From Streptomyces nigrescens (GTDB lineage: Bacteria; Actinomycetota; Actinomycetes; Streptomycetales; Streptomycetaceae), in NCBI GenBank assembly GCA_024349765.1, contig AP026073.1, positions 7,936,001 through 8,000,000 on the forward strand: a DNA stretch of 64,000 nucleotides. The letters are read 5' to 3'. Position numbers and translations under genes: made by a program. Shown piece by piece: positions 33,999 through 44,026 of this stretch. A model generated the notes under the pieces. The model was not told the DNA's origin, ran no database searches, and saw only the letters and a program-made list of their open reading frames with translations. How positions within the stretch are numbered: the first letter of the stretch is position 1; each line of letters begins with the position of its first letter.

Positions 33999-36247
33999 TG
34001 ACTCTCGACACTGTCAAGCACGCCACCGAGACCCCCGAATCCGCCCAGCCCTGGGCCGAGTTGGGTCTGAAGGAGGACGAGTACGCGCGGATCCGCGAGA
34101 TCCTGGGCCGCCGCCCCACCGGGGCGGAGCTGGCGATGTACTCGGTGATGTGGTCCGAGCACTGCTCGTACAAGTCCAGCAAGGTGCATCTGAAGCAGTT
34201 CGGGGAGAAGGCGCCCGAGAACGATGCGCTGCTGGTCGGTATCGGTGAGAACGCCGGCGTGGTGGATGTGGGCCAGGGGTATGCGGTGACCTTCAAGGTC
34301 GAGTCGCACAACCACCCCTCCTACATCGAGCCCTACCAGGGCGCGGCGACGGGTGTGGGCGGTATCGTCCGCGACATCCTGGCGATGGGTGCTCGTCCGG
34401 TGGCGGTGGTCGATCCGCTGCGGTTCGGTGCGGCCGATCACCCCGACACCAAGCGTGTGCTGCCGGGCGTGGTGGCCGGGATCGGCGGCTACGGCAACTG
34501 CCTGGGCCTGCCGAACATCGGTGGTGAGGTCGTCTTCGACGCCTGCTACCAGGGCAATCCGCTGGTCAACGCCGGCTGCATCGGTGTGATGAAGCACGAG
34601 GACATCCACCTGGCCAAGGCCTCCGGCGCCGGCAACAAGGTCATCCTCTACGGCGCCCGCACCGGCGGCGACGGCATCGGCGGCGTCTCCGTGCTCGCCT
34701 CCGAGACCTTCGACGACAGCAAGCCGACCAAGCGCCCGGCCGTCCAGGTCGGTGACCCCTTCCAGGAGAAGCTGCTCATCGAGTGCACCCTGGAGATCTT
34801 CCAGGAGAAGCTGGTCGCGGGCATCCAGGACCTGGGTGGTGCCGGTCTGTCGTGTGCCACCAGTGAGCTGGCGTCGGCCGGTTCCGGCGGGATGCGGGTC
34901 GAGCTGGACTCCGTTCCGCTGCGGGATGCGACGCTCTCTCCTGAGGAGATCCTCATGAGTGAGTCGCAGGAGCGGATGTGCGCGATCGTCGAGCCGCAGC
35001 ACGTCGAGCGGTTCATGGAGATCTGCGAGAAGTGGGACGTGATCGCCACCGTCATCGGTGAGGTCACCGACGGCGAACGCCTGGAGATCTTCTGGCACGG
35101 CGAGCAGATCGTCGATGTTCCGCCGCGCACCGTCGCCCACGAGGGCCCGGTCTACCAGCGCCCCTACGCCCGCCCCGACTGGCAGGACGCCCTGCAGGCC
35201 GACGACGCGGGCAAGCTGCCGCGTCCGACGGGCGGCGAGGAGCTCAAGCAGCAGGTCCTGCAGCTGGTGGGGCACCCCAACCAGGCGTCCAAGGCGTGGA
35301 TCACCGACCAGTACGACCGCTTCGTCCAGGGCAACACCGTCCTCGCGCAGCCCGAGGACGCGGGCATGGTGCGGATCGACGCCGACACCAACCTGGGCGT
35401 CGCGCTGGCCACGGACGGCAACGGCCGGTACGCCAAGCTCGACCCGTACGCGGGTGCGCAGCTGGCGCTCGCCGAGGCCTACCGCAATGTGGCGGCCTCC
35501 GGTGCCAAGCCGTTGGCCGTCTCGGACTGCCTGAACTTCGGCTCGCCCGAGGATCCGGCCGTCATGTGGCAGTTCGCCGAGGCCACCCGTGGTCTGGCCG
35601 ACGCCTGCCAGACCCTGGGCACCCCGGTGACCGGCGGCAACGTCTCCCTCTACAACCAGACCGGGGAGACGGCGATCCACCCGACGCCGGTCGTCGCCGT
35701 GCTGGGTGTCATCGACGACGTCACGCGCCGCACGCCGATCGGGTTCGCCGAGGAAGGGCAGCTGATCTACCTGCTCGGTGACACCCGTGAGGAGTTCGGT
35801 GGTTCGGCCTGGTCGCAGGTCGTCCACGAGCACCTGGGCGGGCTGCCCCCGCAGGTGGACCTGGAGCGGGAGCGGCTGCTGGCCGAGATCCTGATCTCCG
35901 CCTCCCGCGACGGCATGATCGACGCCGCGCACGACCTGTCCGACGGCGGACTGATCCAGGCCCTCGTCGAGTCCTGCCTGCGCGGCGGGACCGGTGCCCG
36001 GCTCGTCGTGCCCGACGCTCTGGACGCGTTCACCTTCCTGTTCTCCGAGTCGGCGGGCCGTGCGGTCGTCGCCGTGCCGCGGAGCGAGGAAGTCCGCTTC
36101 ACCGACATGTGCACCGTCCGGGGCCTGCCGGCCACCCGCATCGGTGTCGTCGACGGCGAAGAGATCGACATCCAGGGCGAGTTCAGCATCCCGCTGAGCG
36201 AACTGCGCACCGCCCACGAAGGCACCATCCCGGGGCTGATTGCCTGA
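33998..36247 (+). CDS. purL: FGAM synthase subunit PurL (small form)
   Basis: 749 residues, the small PurL that needs PurS and PurQ. It converts FGAR, ATP and glutamine-derived ammonia to FGAM. Motifs include [40 protein letters not shown] with the catalytic His region, [11 protein letters not shown], and a second ATP-fold repeat from about residue 440 ([43 protein letters not shown]). ATG overlaps the purQ stop. A 14-bp hairpin ends the operon. Confidence 0.97.
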   Translation: MTLDTVKHATETPESAQPWAELGLKEDEYARIREILGRRPTGAELAMYSVMWSEHCSYKSSKVHLKQFGEKAPENDALLVGIGENAGVVDVGQGYAVTFKVESHNHPSYIEPYQGAATGVGGIVRDILAMGARPVAVVDPLRFGAADHPDTKRVLPGVVAGIGGYGNCLGLPNIGGEVVFDACYQGNPLVNAGCIGVMKHEDIHLAKASGAGNKVILYGARTGGDGIGGVSVLASETFDDSKPTKRPAVQVGDPFQEKLLIECTLEIFQEKLVAGIQDLGGAGLSCATSELASAGSGGMRVELDSVPLRDATLSPEEILMSESQERMCAIVEPQHVERFMEICEKWDVIATVIGEVTDGERLEIFWHGEQIVDVPPRTVAHEGPVYQRPYARPDWQDALQADDAGKLPRPTGGEELKQQVLQLVGHPNQASKAWITDQYDRFVQGNTVLAQPEDAGMVRIDADTNLGVALATDGNGRYAKLDPYAGAQLALAEAYRNVAASGAKPLAVSDCLNFGSPEDPAVMWQFAEATRGLADACQTLGTPVTGGNVSLYNQTGETAIHPTPVVAVLGVIDDVTRRTPIGFAEEGQLIYLLGDTREEFGGSAWSQVVHEHLGGLPPQVDLERERLLAEILISASRDGMIDAAHDLSDGGLIQALVESCLRGGTGARLVVPDALDAFTFLFSESAGRAVVAVPRSEEVRFTDMCTVRGLPATRIGVVDGEEIDIQGEFSIPLSELRTAHEGTIPGLIA

Positions 36248-36295
36248 CGCCCCGCCCTGGGCCCCGTCCGCCGGTGGCCCGGGTCCTTCCGGCCG

Positions 36296-36328
36296 GAACG
36301 GCCCGCCAGCACGTCTGGCGGGCCGTTC
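36296..36328 (+). terminator. purSQL terminator
   Basis: GAACGGCCCGCCAG / CTGGCGGGCCGTTC, 14-bp perfect stem, 5-nt loop. Confidence 0.8.
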
Positions 36329-36392
36329 GGCGTGTGTGCGGGCGACGGCTCGGGGCGATCCGTGACGCGGGGCGGTTGTCGGTGCTGCCGCT

Positions 36393-36398
36393 TACGCT
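36393..36398 (+). promoter_or_regulatory. Leaderless -10 box (TACGCT)
   Basis: TACGCT ends 6 nt before the ATG at 36405. Confidence 0.45.
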
Positions 36399-36404
36399 GA
36401 TCGC

Positions 36405-37202
36405 ATGTCTCCTGCCGCCCGGAAGTCGCGCTCCCGCCAGTACGACGAGAAGAAGACCCGCGCCGCCGTCCTCGCGCAGTTCGCGCATGTCCGCGCGGCC
36501 GTGGGCGAGCTGACGGCTGATCAGTTCGCCCGGCCGACCCGGCTCGGCGACTGGACGGTGCGGGAGCTCGTGGCGCATCTGGCGATGGCGGTCGGCAGCG
36601 TGCCGCGTGCGCTCGCGCTGCCCGCTCCGCCGAAGGTGACGACCGCCCTGCTGGACTGGCCGTTCGCCACCGCGCCGCTCGCCCCCGGGATCGACGCGGA
36701 CACCCGCGCGCTGGCGTCCGGCACCGACCCCGTGGAGCTGCTGGCGCGCACCGCGGAGGAGTTCGAGCAGGCCCTGCCGCCGGAGGGTGCGGAGCGCCTG
36801 GTGGCCGCCCGGCCCGGCGCGATGCGGCTGGCCGACTACCTGGTCACCCGCTGCGTCGAACTCGTCGTGCACACCGACGACCTGGCCGCGGCGACCGGCG
36901 CGGAGATCCCGTACGACCGCCAGGCGCTGGCCACCACGACGCGGCTGCTGGCCGATGCGCTGGCCGTCAAGGCACCCGGCGGGTCGGTCGAGGTCCGGGT
37001 CCCGCCGTTCGCCGTGGTGCAGTGCGTCGAGGGCCCCCGGCACACCCGCGGCACCCCGCCGAACGTCGTCGAGACCGACCCGCTGACCTGGATACGCCTG
37101 GCCACCGGCCGGACGACCTGGGACGCGGAGCTGGCCGCCGCGACGGTCAGCGCCAGCGGCGAGCGGGCCGGCCTCGGCGCCCACCTGCCGGTGATGGCCT
37201 GA
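36405..37202 (+). CDS. Maleylpyruvate isomerase/DinB-like mycothiol-family protein
   Basis: 265 residues. The N-terminal DinB-like four-helix domain shows LTADQFARPTRLGDWTVRELVAHLAMAVG, where the buried His of AHL is the metal ligand of the family. A second His-containing helix has LVTRCVELVVHTDDLAAATG. The C-terminal SCP2-like part ends VVETDPLTWIRLATGRTTWD. In related proteins this fold uses mycothiol or another thiol cofactor for detoxification or isomerisation. The substrate is not known. The start is set by the -10 box. Confidence 0.85.
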   Translation: MSPAARKSRSRQYDEKKTRAAVLAQFAHVRAAVGELTADQFARPTRLGDWTVRELVAHLAMAVGSVPRALALPAPPKVTTALLDWPFATAPLAPGIDADTRALASGTDPVELLARTAEEFEQALPPEGAERLVAARPGAMRLADYLVTRCVELVVHTDDLAAATGAEIPYDRQALATTTRLLADALAVKAPGGSVEVRVPPFAVVQCVEGPRHTRGTPPNVVETDPLTWIRLATGRTTWDAELAAATVSASGERAGLGAHLPVMA

Positions 37203-37249
37203 CGGCCGCGGAGCCTCATGGGCGGCCGGCGGAGGCGCGAGGTGGCCGG

Positions 37250-38761
37250 TCAGTCCTTCGGATACGGCAGCAGCGTGGCGTCCACCGCCTCCCAGGCCGC
37301 CCGCAGCTCGCCCAGCAGCTGCCGTTCGTCCGGTGCCTTGTCGGCCTGCTCGCGGGGATCGTCGACGATGTGGAAGAGCTGGTCCTTGCCGCTCTTGCCG
37401 CGGTAGTACTTCCAGTCGCCGCGCCGCAGCGCCCGCTCGCCGCGCACCCGCCAGAACAGGTCGCGCTCGGCGATCCGCTCGCCGCGCAGCAGATAGCCGG
37501 CCAGGCTCGTACCGTCCAGCGGGTGCCCGCGGTCCGGCCGGGCGCCGGCGAGCTCCAGCAGCGTGGCCGTCCAGTCCGGGGTGAACACCGGCTCGTGGCT
37601 GACCTGGCCGGGGCGCAGCCGGGCCGGCCAGCGCACGATGGTCGGCACCCGGATGCCGCCCTCCTGGAGCGACGCCTTGTTCCCGGACAGCGGCCAGTTG
37701 TACGACCAGCGCTCGCCGCCGTTGTCGCTGGCGAAGAAGACCAGGGTGTCCTCCTCCTGGCCGGAGCGGCGGAGCGCGGCCAGCACCTCGCCGATCGAGC
37801 GGTCGAGGTCCTCGACCATCTCGCGGTACTTCTCCAGCGAGCCGCCGTCCTGGTGCCAGAGCGCGCCCGGCTCGCCCGCCTCGATCCGGCGGACGATCTT
37901 CGCGCTCTCCTCCTCGTCGCCGTCGGCGATCCACGGCCAGTGCGGGGTGGTGAAGTTGAGGTTCAGCAGCCAGGGCTTGTCATGGTCGCGCTCGACGTAG
38001 TCGACCGCCCGCTCGGTGAGGATCCGGGTGTAGTAGCGCAGGTCCTTGTACGCGGCGTCGCCCTCGTAGAGGTCGTACTCCCCGGCCAGCCCCAGCTTCG
38101 AGTAGTACTCCAGCGCCCCGCCGAAGTTGCCGAAGAAGGTCTCCCAGCCCGACTTGGTGGGGCTGTGGTCCGGCAGGTAGCCGCAGTGCCACTTGCCGAT
38201 CAGCGCCGTCGCGTAGCCGGCGGTGCGCAGCAGCGAGGCGAGGGTGGGGTGGTGCGGGTCCAGTCCCACGCTCTTGTCCGCGATCGGCTCGGCGAGCCCG
38301 CCCTTCGTACGGCCCGGATACCGGCCGGTGTAGAGGGAGAAGCGGGTGGGCGAGCAGGTGGCGGAGCCGGCGTAGGCGTCGGTGAAGCGGACGCCCTGGC
38401 GCGCCAGCCGGTCCAGGTGCGGCGTACGGATGTGGGGCGAGCCGTACGAGGAGAGGTCGGCCCAGCCCAGGTCGTCGCCCAGGATGAAGAGGATGTTGGG
38501 GCGCCGCGCATGCCGGCCGGGCGCGGCACGGAACGCCTCCTCGGTGAACGGGGCGGCGGCCGCGGCGGGGGTCGCGCCGGCCACCGGGGCGATGGCGCCC
38601 AGCCCGCCCACGGCGGCCGCGGCACCGGCGCCGGCGAGCCCGCCGAAGGTGCGCCGCGAGAGGCCGGTGGGCGGGACGGGGGCGGAGGGATCGGCGGAAT
38701 CGGGGGAGTTGGGCGACATATCGGGCGCCGCGGAGGTGTGAGCAGGATCGACGGACGGCAT
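37250..38761 (-). CDS. Tat-exported sulfatase
   Basis: 503 residues. A twin-arginine signal is present (Arg36-Arg37 in LSRRTFGGLAGAG, then a hydrophobic Ala/Gly core and an Ala cleavage region near 61-70). Type I sulfatase features are NILFILGDDLGW with the metal-binding Asp pair, and CSPTR at 136-140, whose Cys is oxidised to formylglycine by a sulfatase-modifying enzyme. Other motifs are LIGKWHCG and DNGGERWSYNWPLSGNKAS. It is predicted to act outside the membrane. No sulfatase-modifying gene is adjacent. The ATG at 38761 follows CGGAGAG; the annotated frame extends further upstream without a signal-like start. Confidence 0.92.
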   Translation of the reverse strand: MPSVDPAHTSAAPDMSPNSPDSADPSAPVPPTGLSRRTFGGLAGAGAAAAVGGLGAIAPVAGATPAAAAAPFTEEAFRAAPGRHARRPNILFILGDDLGWADLSSYGSPHIRTPHLDRLARQGVRFTDAYAGSATCSPTRFSLYTGRYPGRTKGGLAEPIADKSVGLDPHHPTLASLLRTAGYATALIGKWHCGYLPDHSPTKSGWETFFGNFGGALEYYSKLGLAGEYDLYEGDAAYKDLRYYTRILTERAVDYVERDHDKPWLLNLNFTTPHWPWIADGDEEESAKIVRRIEAGEPGALWHQDGGSLEKYREMVEDLDRSIGEVLAALRRSGQEEDTLVFFASDNGGERWSYNWPLSGNKASLQEGGIRVPTIVRWPARLRPGQVSHEPVFTPDWTATLLELAGARPDRGHPLDGTSLAGYLLRGERIAERDLFWRVRGERALRRGDWKYYRGKSGKDQLFHIVDDPREQADKAPDERQLLGELRAAWEAVDATLLPYPKD

Positions 38762-39251
38762 GGGTTCGGCTCTCCGGAGTGGTCGTCTCGGGGCGGGGTG
38801 CGGCGCGCGGGCCCCCGGGGACGGCGGCGGGCGGAGAGGCGTCGCGTATCTCACACCGGAATGCCGGGGCGCCCGTACGGCATGTGGTGCGTACGGGACT
38901 GAAGCGACATTCCGGGTGGATGGCAGGAAGGGCGACGGCGTGGCGAAAGGCCAGCTCAGCGGGGTGGTCCGGGAATTTCGCCGGACCCGTCGTCACCCGC
39001 AGCTACGCTGCTGGTGCTCAGCGACAGATCGCGCTCGCGACGCGACCGAGGTCGACATGACGGCGGCGCACCAGGCGCTGCGCGGAGCGGGGCGCCCGGC
39101 AACACACCAGGTGCGCCAAGGGCTGCGGGGTCTGCATGGGCAGAAATCCTGTCCGCGTGGCCGTGACCACGTCAAGCACGCTTCATGTCCCGTTCATGCA
39201 CTCATCCAGATCCGCGGCCATCCCCGGTTCGGATGAATCCGCGACCTGCCC
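38762..39251. other. Approximately 490-bp non-coding region between sulfatase and purF
   Basis: I find no gene with ordered sequence. It must hold the sulfatase promoter and the upstream part of the purF promoter. A TACGCT box lies at 39004-39009 but is not followed by a convincing frame. Confidence 0.45.
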
Positions 39252-39257
39252 TAGACT
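39252..39257 (+). promoter_or_regulatory. Leaderless -10 box of purF (TAGACT)
   Basis: TAGACT ends 7 nt before the GTG at 39265 and fixes that start, giving the usual short propeptide. Confidence 0.6.
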
Positions 39258-39264
39258 CGGGGGC

Positions 39265-40824
39265 GTGCCACGTGGTGACGGACGACTCAACCACGACCTG
39301 CTCCCCGGCGAGAAGGGCCCCCAGGACGCTTGCGGCGTCTTCGGTGTCTGGGCTCCGGGTGAAGAGGTCGCCAAACTCACCTATTTCGGGCTGTATGCGC
39401 TGCAGCACCGTGGACAGGAGTCCGCGGGCATCGCGGTGAGCAACGGCTCCCAGATCCTCGTCTTCAAGGACATGGGCCTGGTGTCCCAGGTCTTCGACGA
39501 GACTTCCCTCGGCTCCCTCCAGGGCCACATCGCCGTGGGCCATGCCCGCTACTCCACCACCGGTGCCTCGGTGTGGGAGAACGCCCAGCCGACGTTCCGC
39601 GCCACCGCGCACGGTTCCATCGCGCTCGGCCACAACGGCAACCTGGTCAACACCGCCGAGCTGGCCGAGATGGTCGCCGCGCTGCCCCGCGAGGGCGGCC
39701 GCGCGACCCAGGTCGCGGCGACCAACGACACCGACCTGGTGACCGCGCTGCTCGCCGGCCAGGTCGACGAGGACGGCAAGCCGCTGACCGTCGAGGAGGC
39801 CGCGCCGCGCGTCCTGCCCAAGGTCATGGGCGCCTTCTCGCTCTGCTTCATGGACGAGCACACGCTCTACGCCGCCCGCGACCCGCAGGGCATCCGCCCG
39901 CTGGTCCTCGGCCGCCTGGAGCGCGGCTGGGTGGTGGCCTCCGAGACCGCCGCCCTGGACATCGTCGGCGCCAGCTTCATCCGGGAGATCGAGCCCGGCG
40001 AGATGGTCGCCATCGACGAGGACGGCCTGCGCAGCAGCCGCTTCGCCGAGGCCCGCCCCAAGGGCTGTGTCTTCGAGTACGTCTACCTCGCCCGCCCGGA
40101 CACCGACATCGCCGGCCGCAACGTGTACCTCTCCCGTGTGGAGATGGGCCGCAAGCTGGCCGCCGAGGCGCCCGCCGACGCGGACCTGGTGATAGCGACA
40201 CCGGAGTCCGGCACTCCCGCCGCGGTCGGCTACGCCGAGGCCAGCGGCATCCCCTACGGCTCCGGCCTGGTCAAGAACTCCTACGTCGGCCGGACCTTCA
40301 TCCAGCCCTCGCAGACCATCCGCCAGCTCGGCATCCGCCTCAAGCTCAACCCGCTCAAGGAAGTCATCCGCGGCAAGCGGCTGGTCGTCGTCGACGACTC
40401 GATCGTCCGCGGCAACACCCAGCGGGCGCTGGTGCGGATGCTGCGCGAGGCCGGAGCGGCCGAGGTCCACATCCGGATCTCCTCGCCGCCCATCAAGTGG
40501 CCGTGCTTCTTCGGCATCGACTTCGCCACCCGCGCGGAGCTGATCGCCAACGGGCTGAGCGTGGAGGAGATCGGCAAGTCGCTGGGCGCCGATTCGCTCG
40601 CGTACATCTCCATCGACGGCATGATCGAGGCGACCACGATCGCCAAGCCGAACCTGTGCCGCGCCTGCTTCGACGGCGAGTACCCGATGGAGCTGCCCGA
40701 CCCGGAGCTGCTGGGCAAGCACCTCCTGGAGTCGGAGACCGCGGCACCGACGAAGTCCGACGTGGACGGCGTCCAGACGCTCACCGCCGGGGTCGGCGGG
40801 GCCGACGCGCTGCGTCGCCCGTAG
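39265..40824 (+). CDS. purF: Amidophosphoribosyltransferase (glutamine PRPP amidotransferase)
   Basis: 519 residues. It commits PRPP to purine synthesis by making phosphoribosylamine. The start MPRGDGRLNHDLLPGEKGPQ precedes Cys23 in DACGVFG, the N-terminal nucleophile exposed after removal of a 22-residue propeptide. The glutaminase half has GLYALQHRGQESAG and GHARYSTTG. The phosphoribosyl half has the PRPP loop VVVDDSIVRGNT. Cysteines in WPCFFGID and LCRACFDGEYP suggest the [4Fe-4S] Bacillus-type enzyme. An in-frame upstream extension is rejected because of the -10 box. purM follows after 34 bp, so they are likely co-transcribed. Confidence 0.96.
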   Translation: MPRGDGRLNHDLLPGEKGPQDACGVFGVWAPGEEVAKLTYFGLYALQHRGQESAGIAVSNGSQILVFKDMGLVSQVFDETSLGSLQGHIAVGHARYSTTGASVWENAQPTFRATAHGSIALGHNGNLVNTAELAEMVAALPREGGRATQVAATNDTDLVTALLAGQVDEDGKPLTVEEAAPRVLPKVMGAFSLCFMDEHTLYAARDPQGIRPLVLGRLERGWVVASETAALDIVGASFIREIEPGEMVAIDEDGLRSSRFAEARPKGCVFEYVYLARPDTDIAGRNVYLSRVEMGRKLAAEAPADADLVIATPESGTPAAVGYAEASGIPYGSGLVKNSYVGRTFIQPSQTIRQLGIRLKLNPLKEVIRGKRLVVVDDSIVRGNTQRALVRMLREAGAAEVHIRISSPPIKWPCFFGIDFATRAELIANGLSVEEIGKSLGADSLAYISIDGMIEATTIAKPNLCRACFDGEYPMELPDPELLGKHLLESETAAPTKSDVDGVQTLTAGVGGADALRRP

Positions 40825-40858
40825 AGCTCGTACACACACGACACGAAAGTTCTCAGCC

Positions 40859-41929
40859 ATGTCCGCTGAACCTTCCGGCGCCAGCTACGCGAGCGCGGGC
40901 GTCGACATCGAAGCCGGCGACCGCGCCGTGGACCTGATGAAGGAGTGGGTGAAGAAGGCCACCCGCCCCGAGGTCGTCGGTGGGCTCGGGGGCTTCGCCG
41001 GCCTCTTCGACGCCTCCGTCCTCAAGCGCTACGAACGCCCGCTGCTGGCCTCGGCCACCGACGGCGTGGGCACCAAGGTCGACATCGCCCGCAAGATGGG
41101 CGTCTACGACACCATCGGCCACGACCTCGTCGGCATGGTCGTCGACGACCTGGTCGTGTGCGGCGCCGAGCCGCTGTTCATGACCGACTACATCTGCGTC
41201 GGCAAGGTCTACCCGGAGCGGGTCGCGGCGATCGTCAAGGGCATCGCCGAGGGCTGTGTGCTGGCCGGCTGCGCGCTGGTCGGCGGCGAGACCGCCGAGC
41301 ACCCGGGCCTGCTGGGCGCGGACGAGTTCGACGTGGCCGGCGCCGGCACGGGCGTCGTCGAGGCGGACCGGCTGCTGGGCGCGGATCGTATCCGTACGGG
41401 CGACGCGGTGATCGCGATGGCCTCGTCCGGACTTCACTCGAACGGGTACTCCCTGGTCCGGCACGTCCTCTTCGAGCGGGCCGGGATGGCCCTCGACCAG
41501 GAAGTCGCCGAGTTCGGCCGGACCCTGGGCGAGGAGCTCCTGGAGCCCACGAAGATCTACTCGCTGGACTGCCTGGCGCTGACCCGCACGACCGAGGTCC
41601 ACGCCTTCTCGCACATCACCGGCGGCGGACTGGCCAACAACCTCGCCCGGGTCGTCCCGGACGGGCTGCACGCCACCGTCGACCGCGCGACCTGGACGCC
41701 GGGACCGGTCTTCGACCTGGTCGGCACGGCCGGCTCGGTCGAGCGCCTGGAGCTGGAGAAGACCCTGAACATGGGCGTCGGCATGATCGCCGTCGTCCCG
41801 CAGGAGTCGGTGGACGTGGCGCTGACCACGCTCGCCGACCGCGGGGTGGACGCCTGGGTCAGCGGTGAGATCGTCGAGCGCGGCGACCACGCCGACGCGG
41901 TGACCCTGACCGGTGACTACGCCGCCTGA
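40859..41929 (+). CDS. purM: AIR synthetase
   Basis: 356 residues. It cyclises FGAM to AIR with ATP. Signatures are YASAGVDIEAGDRAVDLMKE, GGLGGFAGLFD, LASATDGVGTKVDIA and GHDLVGMVVDDLVVCGAEPLF, followed by GCALVGGETAEHPG and SHITGGGLANNLAR. It is the last gene of a purF-purM unit. Only a weak SD-like CGAAAG precedes the ATG. A 10-bp hairpin follows the stop. Confidence 0.96.
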   Translation: MSAEPSGASYASAGVDIEAGDRAVDLMKEWVKKATRPEVVGGLGGFAGLFDASVLKRYERPLLASATDGVGTKVDIARKMGVYDTIGHDLVGMVVDDLVVCGAEPLFMTDYICVGKVYPERVAAIVKGIAEGCVLAGCALVGGETAEHPGLLGADEFDVAGAGTGVVEADRLLGADRIRTGDAVIAMASSGLHSNGYSLVRHVLFERAGMALDQEVAEFGRTLGEELLEPTKIYSLDCLALTRTTEVHAFSHITGGGLANNLARVVPDGLHATVDRATWTPGPVFDLVGTAGSVERLELEKTLNMGVGMIAVVPQESVDVALTTLADRGVDAWVSGEIVERGDHADAVTLTGDYAA

Positions 41930-41940
41930 GCGGACCGGCC

Positions 41941-41966
41941 GCCGCACCGGCACCCACCGGTGCGGC
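41941..41966 (+). terminator. purM terminator
   Basis: GCCGCACCGG / CCGGTGCGGC, 10-bp perfect stem, 6-nt loop, directly after the purM stop. Confidence 0.7.
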
Positions 41967-42052
41967 CGCCGCTGCGGCGCGCCTCCGGCGGACCGGTACG
42001 GCTGGTTCCCGGCGGGCCGGCACCCGGACGCGCTCCTTCCGGGCAGCACAAA

Positions 42053-42082
42053 ACCCGGCCCGGGCAATGCCCAGGACCGGGT
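42053..42082. terminator. Second hairpin between purM and the DUF3073 gene
   Basis: ACCCGG / CCGGGT outer stem with a nested GGGC/GCCC stem. It lies between convergent genes and may serve the minus-strand gene. Confidence 0.55.
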
Positions 42083-42121
42083 CCGTGATGCTGTGAGCGG
42101 GTGCCGCGAGCGCGCAGAATG

Positions 42122-42373
42122 TCAAGCACGACGACGCTGCTGTGAGGAGTCGCCCTCATCCTCGTCATCGTCGTCGTTGTACAGCTCTGCGTACCGTGCG
42201 TACGGGTCGTCTTCGGCATCCTCGAACGGCTCCGCGTTCGGAGGCTGCTGGCTCGACGGTGCCGTACTTGCACCCAGCTCGCTGGCCAGTGCTGAGAGAT
42301 CCGTCCCACCGCTGTTGTACTTCAGCTGGCGGGCGACCTTTGTCTGCTTGGCCTTGGCCCGGCCGCGCCCCAT
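42122..42373 (-). CDS. DUF3073 domain protein
   Basis: 83 residues, full length. The family N-terminus MGRGRAKAKQTKVARQLKY is basic and almost invariant. The middle is Ser/Gln/Pro-rich and the end has DPYARYAELYNDDDDEDEGD, an acidic tail, then QQRRR. The basic/acidic split suggests an RNA- or ribosome-associated small protein, though nothing is established. It is predicted cytosolic and monocistronic. Confidence 0.9.
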   Translation of the reverse strand: MGRGRAKAKQTKVARQLKYNSGGTDLSALASELGASTAPSSQQPPNAEPFEDAEDDPYARYAELYNDDDDEDEGDSSQQRRRA

Positions 42374-42658
42374 GGGTCGACCCCCTCAGTGACGGGGCTC
42401 GATGGCCCCAGAGTCTTGACACGCGTTCATGGATCAGAGCGGGCTCTCGACAGAGAGACCGGCCCGTAGAGCTTTAACGGTACCTGCTTCCGCGGCCATA
42501 CGGTACGTCGCCCGCATCACCCGCCGCTCGGCACGACCCGCAGGGTGCCCCGTCCCCGCTGGTCAACTGCGATTTTAACCTGTCCCGTACGGCGACCCGC
42601 CGACGGGTGGTGAGGGATGTCTCCCCGACCGGCCGTGGCGGGCCGCGCAAGGTGGTGT
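42374..42658. other. Intergenic region between vdh and the DUF3073 gene
   Basis: No gene seen. It should hold the DUF3073 promoter (minus strand). Confidence 0.45.
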
Positions 42659-42679
42659 TTCCGGCCGCCTTGGCCGGAA
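42659..42679 (-). terminator. vdh terminator
   Basis: TTCCGGCC / GGCCGGAA, 8-bp perfect stem and 5-nt loop immediately downstream of the vdh stop. Confidence 0.6.
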
Positions 42680-42686
42680 CTTTCGG

Positions 42687-43790
42687 TCAGCTCCTCCGCG
42701 CCTCCGCCATCCGCTGCTCCGCCAGCCGGTCGGCGGCCGCCGCCGGCGGGATACCGTCCGCCTTCGCACGAGCGAATATCGCCAGCGTGGTGTCGAAGAT
42801 CTTCGCCGCCTTGGTCTTGCAGCGGTCGAAGTCGAAGCCGTGCAGTTCGTCGGCCACCTGGATGACGCCGCCGGCGTTCACGACGTAGTCGGGGGCGTAG
42901 AGAATGCCGCGGTCGGAGAGGTCCTTCTCGACGCCGGGGTGCGCGAGCTGGTTGTTGGCCGCGCCGCACACCACCTTCGCGGTGAGCACCGGCACCGAGT
43001 CATCGCTGAGCGCCCCGCCCAGGGCGCACGGCGCGTACACGTCCAGGCCCTCGGTGCGGATCAGCGCCTCGGTGTCCGCGACCGCGGTGACCTGCGGGTG
43101 CTCGGCGCGGACCCGCGCCACCGCGTCGGCGCGGACGTCCGTGATCACGACCTCGGCACCGTCCTTGAGGAGGTGTTCGACGAGGAGGTGGCCGACCTTG
43201 CCCACGCCGGCGATGCCCACCTTGCGGCCGCGCAGCGTCGGATCGCCCCACAGGGCCTGCGCCGAGGCGCGCATGCCCTGGAAGACGCCGTAGGCGGTCA
43301 GGACGGAGGAGTCGCCGGCGCCGCCGTTGGCGGGGGAGCGGCCGGTGGTCCACTTGTTCGTGCGGGCGACCACGTCCATGTCGGCGACGTACGTGCCGAC
43401 GTCGCAGGCGGTGACGTAGCGGCCCCCGAGCGAGGCCACGAACCGGCCGTAGGCGAGCAGCAGTTCCTCGGTCTTGATCAGATCGGGGTCGCCGATGATC
43501 ACGGCCTTGCCGCCGCCGTGGTCCAGCCCGGCGAGGGCGTTCTTGTAGGACATGCCGCGCGACAGGTTCAGGGCGTCCAGCACGGCCTCCTCCTCGGAGG
43601 CGTAGGCGTGGAAGCGGGTGCCGCCGAGCGCGGGACCCAGCGCGGTGCTGTGGATGGCGATCACTGCCTTCAGGCCACTGGCCCGGTCCTGGCAGAGAAC
43701 GACCTGCTCATGGCCCCCTTGTTCCGATCGGAACAGGGTGTGCAGAACGCCGCCGTCGGTGCCGGCGGGGGCCGGACGTACGTCAGTCAC
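42687..43790 (-). CDS. vdh: Valine (leucine-type) dehydrogenase
   Basis: 367 residues from the GTG at 43790. It is a Glu/Leu/Phe/Val dehydrogenase that oxidatively deaminates branched-chain amino acids with NAD, feeding acyl-CoA precursors of polyketides and fatty acids. Motifs are [34 protein letters not shown], the catalytic Lys in [12 protein letters not shown], and a Rossmann GxGxVG as [18 protein letters not shown]. The GTG gives the MTDV N-terminus known for Streptomyces Vdh and has GGGAG at a good distance; an ATG at 43805 is the alternative. Confidence 0.95.
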   Translation of the reverse strand: MTDVRPAPAGTDGGVLHTLFRSEQGGHEQVVLCQDRASGLKAVIAIHSTALGPALGGTRFHAYASEEEAVLDALNLSRGMSYKNALAGLDHGGGKAVIIGDPDLIKTEELLLAYGRFVASLGGRYVTACDVGTYVADMDVVARTNKWTTGRSPANGGAGDSSVLTAYGVFQGMRASAQALWGDPTLRGRKVGIAGVGKVGHLLVEHLLKDGAEVVITDVRADAVARVRAEHPQVTAVADTEALIRTEGLDVYAPCALGGALSDDSVPVLTAKVVCGAANNQLAHPGVEKDLSDRGILYAPDYVVNAGGVIQVADELHGFDFDRCKTKAAKIFDTTLAIFARAKADGIPPAAAADRLAEQRMAEARRS

Positions 43791-44026
43791 GGTGGTGACT
43801 CCCATAAGTCGCGAAGGACGCCCTCCTACGGGTGGGGAGGGCCGGTTGGGAAGAGCGTAAGACCTGCGACGGCGGTTGATCGGTCAGGTGCCGAGGATCA
43901 CCCTCTCCCGGGGGACGGACGTGGGACGATCTGGTCGTATCGCAGGCCGGTCGGGGGCCCTCGGGCGTGTCGGGCACGCCGTGCGGCGGGTCCTCGGGCG
44001 GTGGACTTCCCTCGTAAGGAGCGGGT

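Noticed and set aside
39004-39110. TACGCT box with a following GTG as a leaderless small gene
   Set aside because: The gap to GTG is only 4 nt and the frame encodes low-complexity Arg/Gly sequence.
24000-42000. Purine genes considered as one operon
   Set aside because: They are interrupted by unrelated genes, tRNA genes on the other strand and several terminators; only purSQL and purF-purM are operon-like.
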